Shown: positions 16,263 to 18,391 of the stretch, piece by piece | How the letters are laid out: the number at the start of each line of letters is the position of its first letter | How positions within the stretch are numbered: the first letter of the stretch is position 1 | Source of the DNA: Clostridia bacterium | GTDB taxonomy: Bacteria; Bacillota; Clostridia; TANB77; CAG-508 | Direction: 5' to 3' | Assembly (NCBI GenBank): GCA_022791735.1 | Contig: JAAVZQ010000124.1 | Span: 1 to 18,391, forward strand | Length of the DNA stretch: 18,391 nucleotides | Program-made: the position numbers and the translations under genes | The notes under the pieces: generated by a model | The model's input: the letters and a program-made list of their open reading frames with translations, nothing else | The model's database searches: none | What the model was told of the DNA's origin: nothing

Positions 16263-18345
16263 ATGAAAAAGATTATAGAAAAGGCAAAACATAAAGTAAA
16301 AATTAAGGCAAAAGCTTTAAAAAGAAAAGTAAATATATTAGGAGAAGAGTTAGGGAAAAACATATCAGTTGAGACAGTAAAAAGATTTTTTAGATATATT
16401 TTAAAAGGACCAAAACGATTTATCAATAAATTAAAAAATAGTGGTAATCGTTTTAGTTTTATATTAGATTTTTTAGTTCAGTCAAAGTTTTTGATAGCAA
16501 TATTTGCTGGTATACTTATGCTAAAAACGATATTTTTTTATAATAATATTGGATTAGAGATGCATGAATACTACAAGACAAATTTACTTTCTTTCTTATT
16601 TATTTTAATACTTGTAGTTCCTCTTTTGTGTATTAAAAAGAATAGAAATAGATTTATAGCTGTAATTGTATATGATATATTAATTAGTTCACTGCTACTC
16701 GCAAATAATTTATATTGGACATATTCAGCAAGTATGCTTTCGGTATCACAGATTTTATATATTAAATATGCAGAAGAGATAGGGGGAGCACTTCCAAATC
16801 TATTTAAGTTTTATTATATATTATATTTTATTGATATACCAATACTTTTAGGCTTAAAGTATGTATTAAAAAGGTTGTTTAAAAATAAGAAAACAAAATA
16901 TATAGAAAACAAAGGAAAAAGAAGATTGCTTCTGGTTTTTGTTTATGCTTCAGTATTATGCATAATAGCTCCTAAAGAAATCGATAAGTCTATTAAATTG
17001 ATGAAGGATAAAATATATTCTAAGTCAGAACAAGTAGCGATTGGATCTATTTATGGATATCATTTTTTAGATATATATAATGCAGGGAATATGGAGGAGA
17101 TGACAAAATATAAAAGTTATGATGAGATGATGGTAGATTACTTAGAGCTTGCAAGATATAAAGAAGAGAATTTTGAAAAAGAAGGCATGTATGGAGTGGC
17201 TAAGGATAAGAATGTAATTATTGTGCAGTTGGAATCTGTGCAAAACTTTGTTGTGGGTAGAGAAATAAATGGAAAAGAAATAACGCCAAATTTGAATAAG
17301 TTTTTAGATGAGAATATAGAAGTTTCAAATATGATATTACAAAGCTATTCTACAACTGCAGATTCTGAATATAGTGTGATTTCATCGTTATATCCATTAG
17401 AAAATGGACAAGTTTTTAGTCGGATTTTTTGCGAGTATAAATAATGATATATATAATTTGTATAAAAATGCAGGATATAATACAATGTATATGCATGGAA
17501 ATGTAGGTGATTTTTGGAATAGAAAAAGTGTATATGGTAGACTTGCAGTAGATCAGATGTCATTTATAGATGCTTTTGATGATACATCAGAAATGATAGG
17601 TGGATTTTTGTCTGATGAACTTTTTTATAGACAAGCAGTTTCAAAGTTGAATGATAAAAACGAGCCATTTATGGCATTTCTAGTTGCGGCATCTTCTCAT
17701 GTGCCATACTATTTAGAAGGGATACATGATAAAGAAGAAAAAATAAGCATTGATATTGGTAAATATGAAGATACACAGTTTGGTTATTACTTAGAGGCTG
17801 TGAATTATGCTGATTATGCATTCGGAGTTTTAATAGATGAGTTAAAGCTAAGTGGCTTGTATGATGACAGCGTGATTTTGGTTTTTGGTGACCATTATGG
17901 GCTTAATATGTTTGATGAAAATTTAATGGAATTTGCAAGTGAAGTAAATCCAAACTATAATATAGTAACCAGTAGAAATAATTATGAAAGTGTTCTATGT
18001 GGACTTAAAGTGCCTGGGATCCAAAATAGAAAGATTGATAGTCCTGTCAGTAAATTAGATATTAAACCAACACTTCTTGAGCTTTCTGGAATTGATGATG
18101 ATTTGTCGTTAGGTTTTACTATGTTTAGTACTAAGGATTATGCTTTCATTAATAATGGATATGCTGTAACAGATAAGTATTACTATGTGAATGGAACGTG
18201 GTATTATAGAAATTCAGGAGCAATGGTGCGTTTTAGCGATTTGCATAGCGAGAAAATGCAGACACTGCTTGAGTATGAGGCTAATGTGGTAAAGGAACTT
18301 GATATATCGTCTTCAATTGTGATTAATAATTTGCTTTTAAAATAA
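16263..18345 (+). CDS. LtaS-type sulfatase (lipoteichoic acid synthase family), read through a CGGA +1 site
   Basis: Membrane phosphoglycerol transferase family. The joined protein is 693 residues: a basic amphipathic N-terminus (1-70), about five transmembrane helices (75-235), then an extracellular sulfatase domain. Catalytic marks: VQLES (E324, metal), STTADSEYSV with T365 as the probable nucleophile, GDFWNR (W418, R420), SSHVPYY (H479) and GDHYG (D543, H544). Conventional reading stops at TAA 17442-17444, shortly after the nucleophile, losing half of the catalytic domain; skipping C17421 gives NGQVFS-GFFASINND and an open frame to 18343. RBS GAGGGG, 9 bases after nadD, so it is the third gene of the operon. 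The exact substrate (glycerol-phosphate polymer or another modification) is not shown by the sequence. Confidence 0.9.
17421..17424 (+). other. +1 recoding site CGGA in the LtaS-like gene (Gly387)
   Basis: The zero frame is ttt agt CGG att ttt tgc and meets TAA at 17442. Skipping C17421 gives ttt agt GGA ttt ttt gcg (S-G-F-F-A), and the frame is open for 307 codons carrying the remaining metal-binding residues. Confidence 0.9.
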
Positions 18346-18354
18346 GAATATTTG

Positions 18355-18391
18355 GTTATAATTCACAGCTTTAAAGTATCGTTTGTCCTGC
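18355..18391 (+). repeat. Left end of another copy of the dispersed palindromic repeat
   Basis: GTTATAATTCACAGCTTTAA, then AGTATCG and TTGTCCTGC up to the window edge. It matches the left part of the element at 6664 almost base for base, and its first 14 bases equal the reverse complement of the right arm at 5395-5408. It begins 10 bases after the LtaS-like stop; the rest is outside the window. Confidence 0.65.

Noticed and set aside
2796..17424. Classical programmed frameshifting with an SD-like stimulator or downstream pseudoknot
   Set aside because: No common upstream purine-rich element, slippery string or downstream structure is visible at the seven sites; only the CGGN itself is shared.
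2796..17424. CGG reassigned to another amino acid (as reported for some Firmicutes)
   Set aside because: A simple reassignment keeps the frame. Here the frame changes at each site except 5103, so reassignment alone cannot explain the data.
984..17444. Pseudogenes or sequencing indels as the explanation for the split addA, argS, metG and ltaS
   Set aside because: All break points share the same in-phase CGG-A/T and the same repair, and the downstream halves keep every catalytic motif. Long genes without an in-phase CGG (glgP, pfk, LCP) are intact. A systematic error cannot be fully excluded without reads, but it would not follow codon phase.

Overview
The window is AT-rich DNA of roughly 30% GC, with every gene on the + strand. 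The gene content (addA, ATP-PFK, argS, LytR-CpsA-Psr, GT35 phosphorylase, metG, tmk, nadD and an LtaS-type sulfatase), AGGAGG-type ribosome binding sites and TTGnnn/TATAAT promoters suggest a Gram-positive, Clostridia-like Firmicute, probably an uncultured gut lineage. TAA, TAG and TGA all act as stops, so TGA is not reassigned.

Layout: (1) 2-780, the 3' part of a secreted Ig/Fn3-like, cysteine-rich protein; (2) 984-4542, addA; (3) 4573-5270, a promoter, a palindromic operator candidate and a triple-HTH XRE regulator; (4) 5509-6663, 6-phosphofructokinase; (5) 6923-8630, argS; (6) 8734-9831, an LCP cell-wall ligase; (7) 10053-12725, alpha-glucan phosphorylase; (8) 12821-13162, a small membrane protein; (9) 13210-14788, metG; (10) 14871-14994, a candidate structured RNA leader; (11) 15009-18345, a tight tmk-nadD-ltaS operon. 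Three copies or fragments of a palindromic dispersed repeat lie at 5364-5408, 6664-6894 and 18355-18391.

The main observation concerns translation. Six of the twelve genes look broken or wrongly ended in a normal reading: the Cys-rich gene (twice), addA, argS, metG, tmk and ltaS. At all seven break points the zero-frame codon is CGG, followed by A (six times) or T (once). Dropping the C and resuming one base later on GGA or GGT (glycine) restores the family sequence exactly. By my hand scan there are eight codon-phase CGGs in about 5,600 codons. Seven are such sites; the eighth, at 5103 in the XRE regulator, is read without a shift. About 28 out-of-phase CGGs in the same genes cause no disturbance. 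A random base-calling error would not respect codon phase. The best reading is that CGG is an unassigned or starved codon here, and that ribosomes read CGGN as a four-base step inserting Gly (+1 recoding). This seems to be a general decoding rule rather than a gene-specific programmed frameshift.

Functionally the region is housekeeping: DNA repair, glycolysis and glycogen use, two aminoacyl-tRNA synthetases, dTMP and NAD synthesis, and cell-envelope polymer assembly. If the decoding rule is right, at least argS, metG and tmk, which are normally essential, depend on the +1 step for full-length protein.
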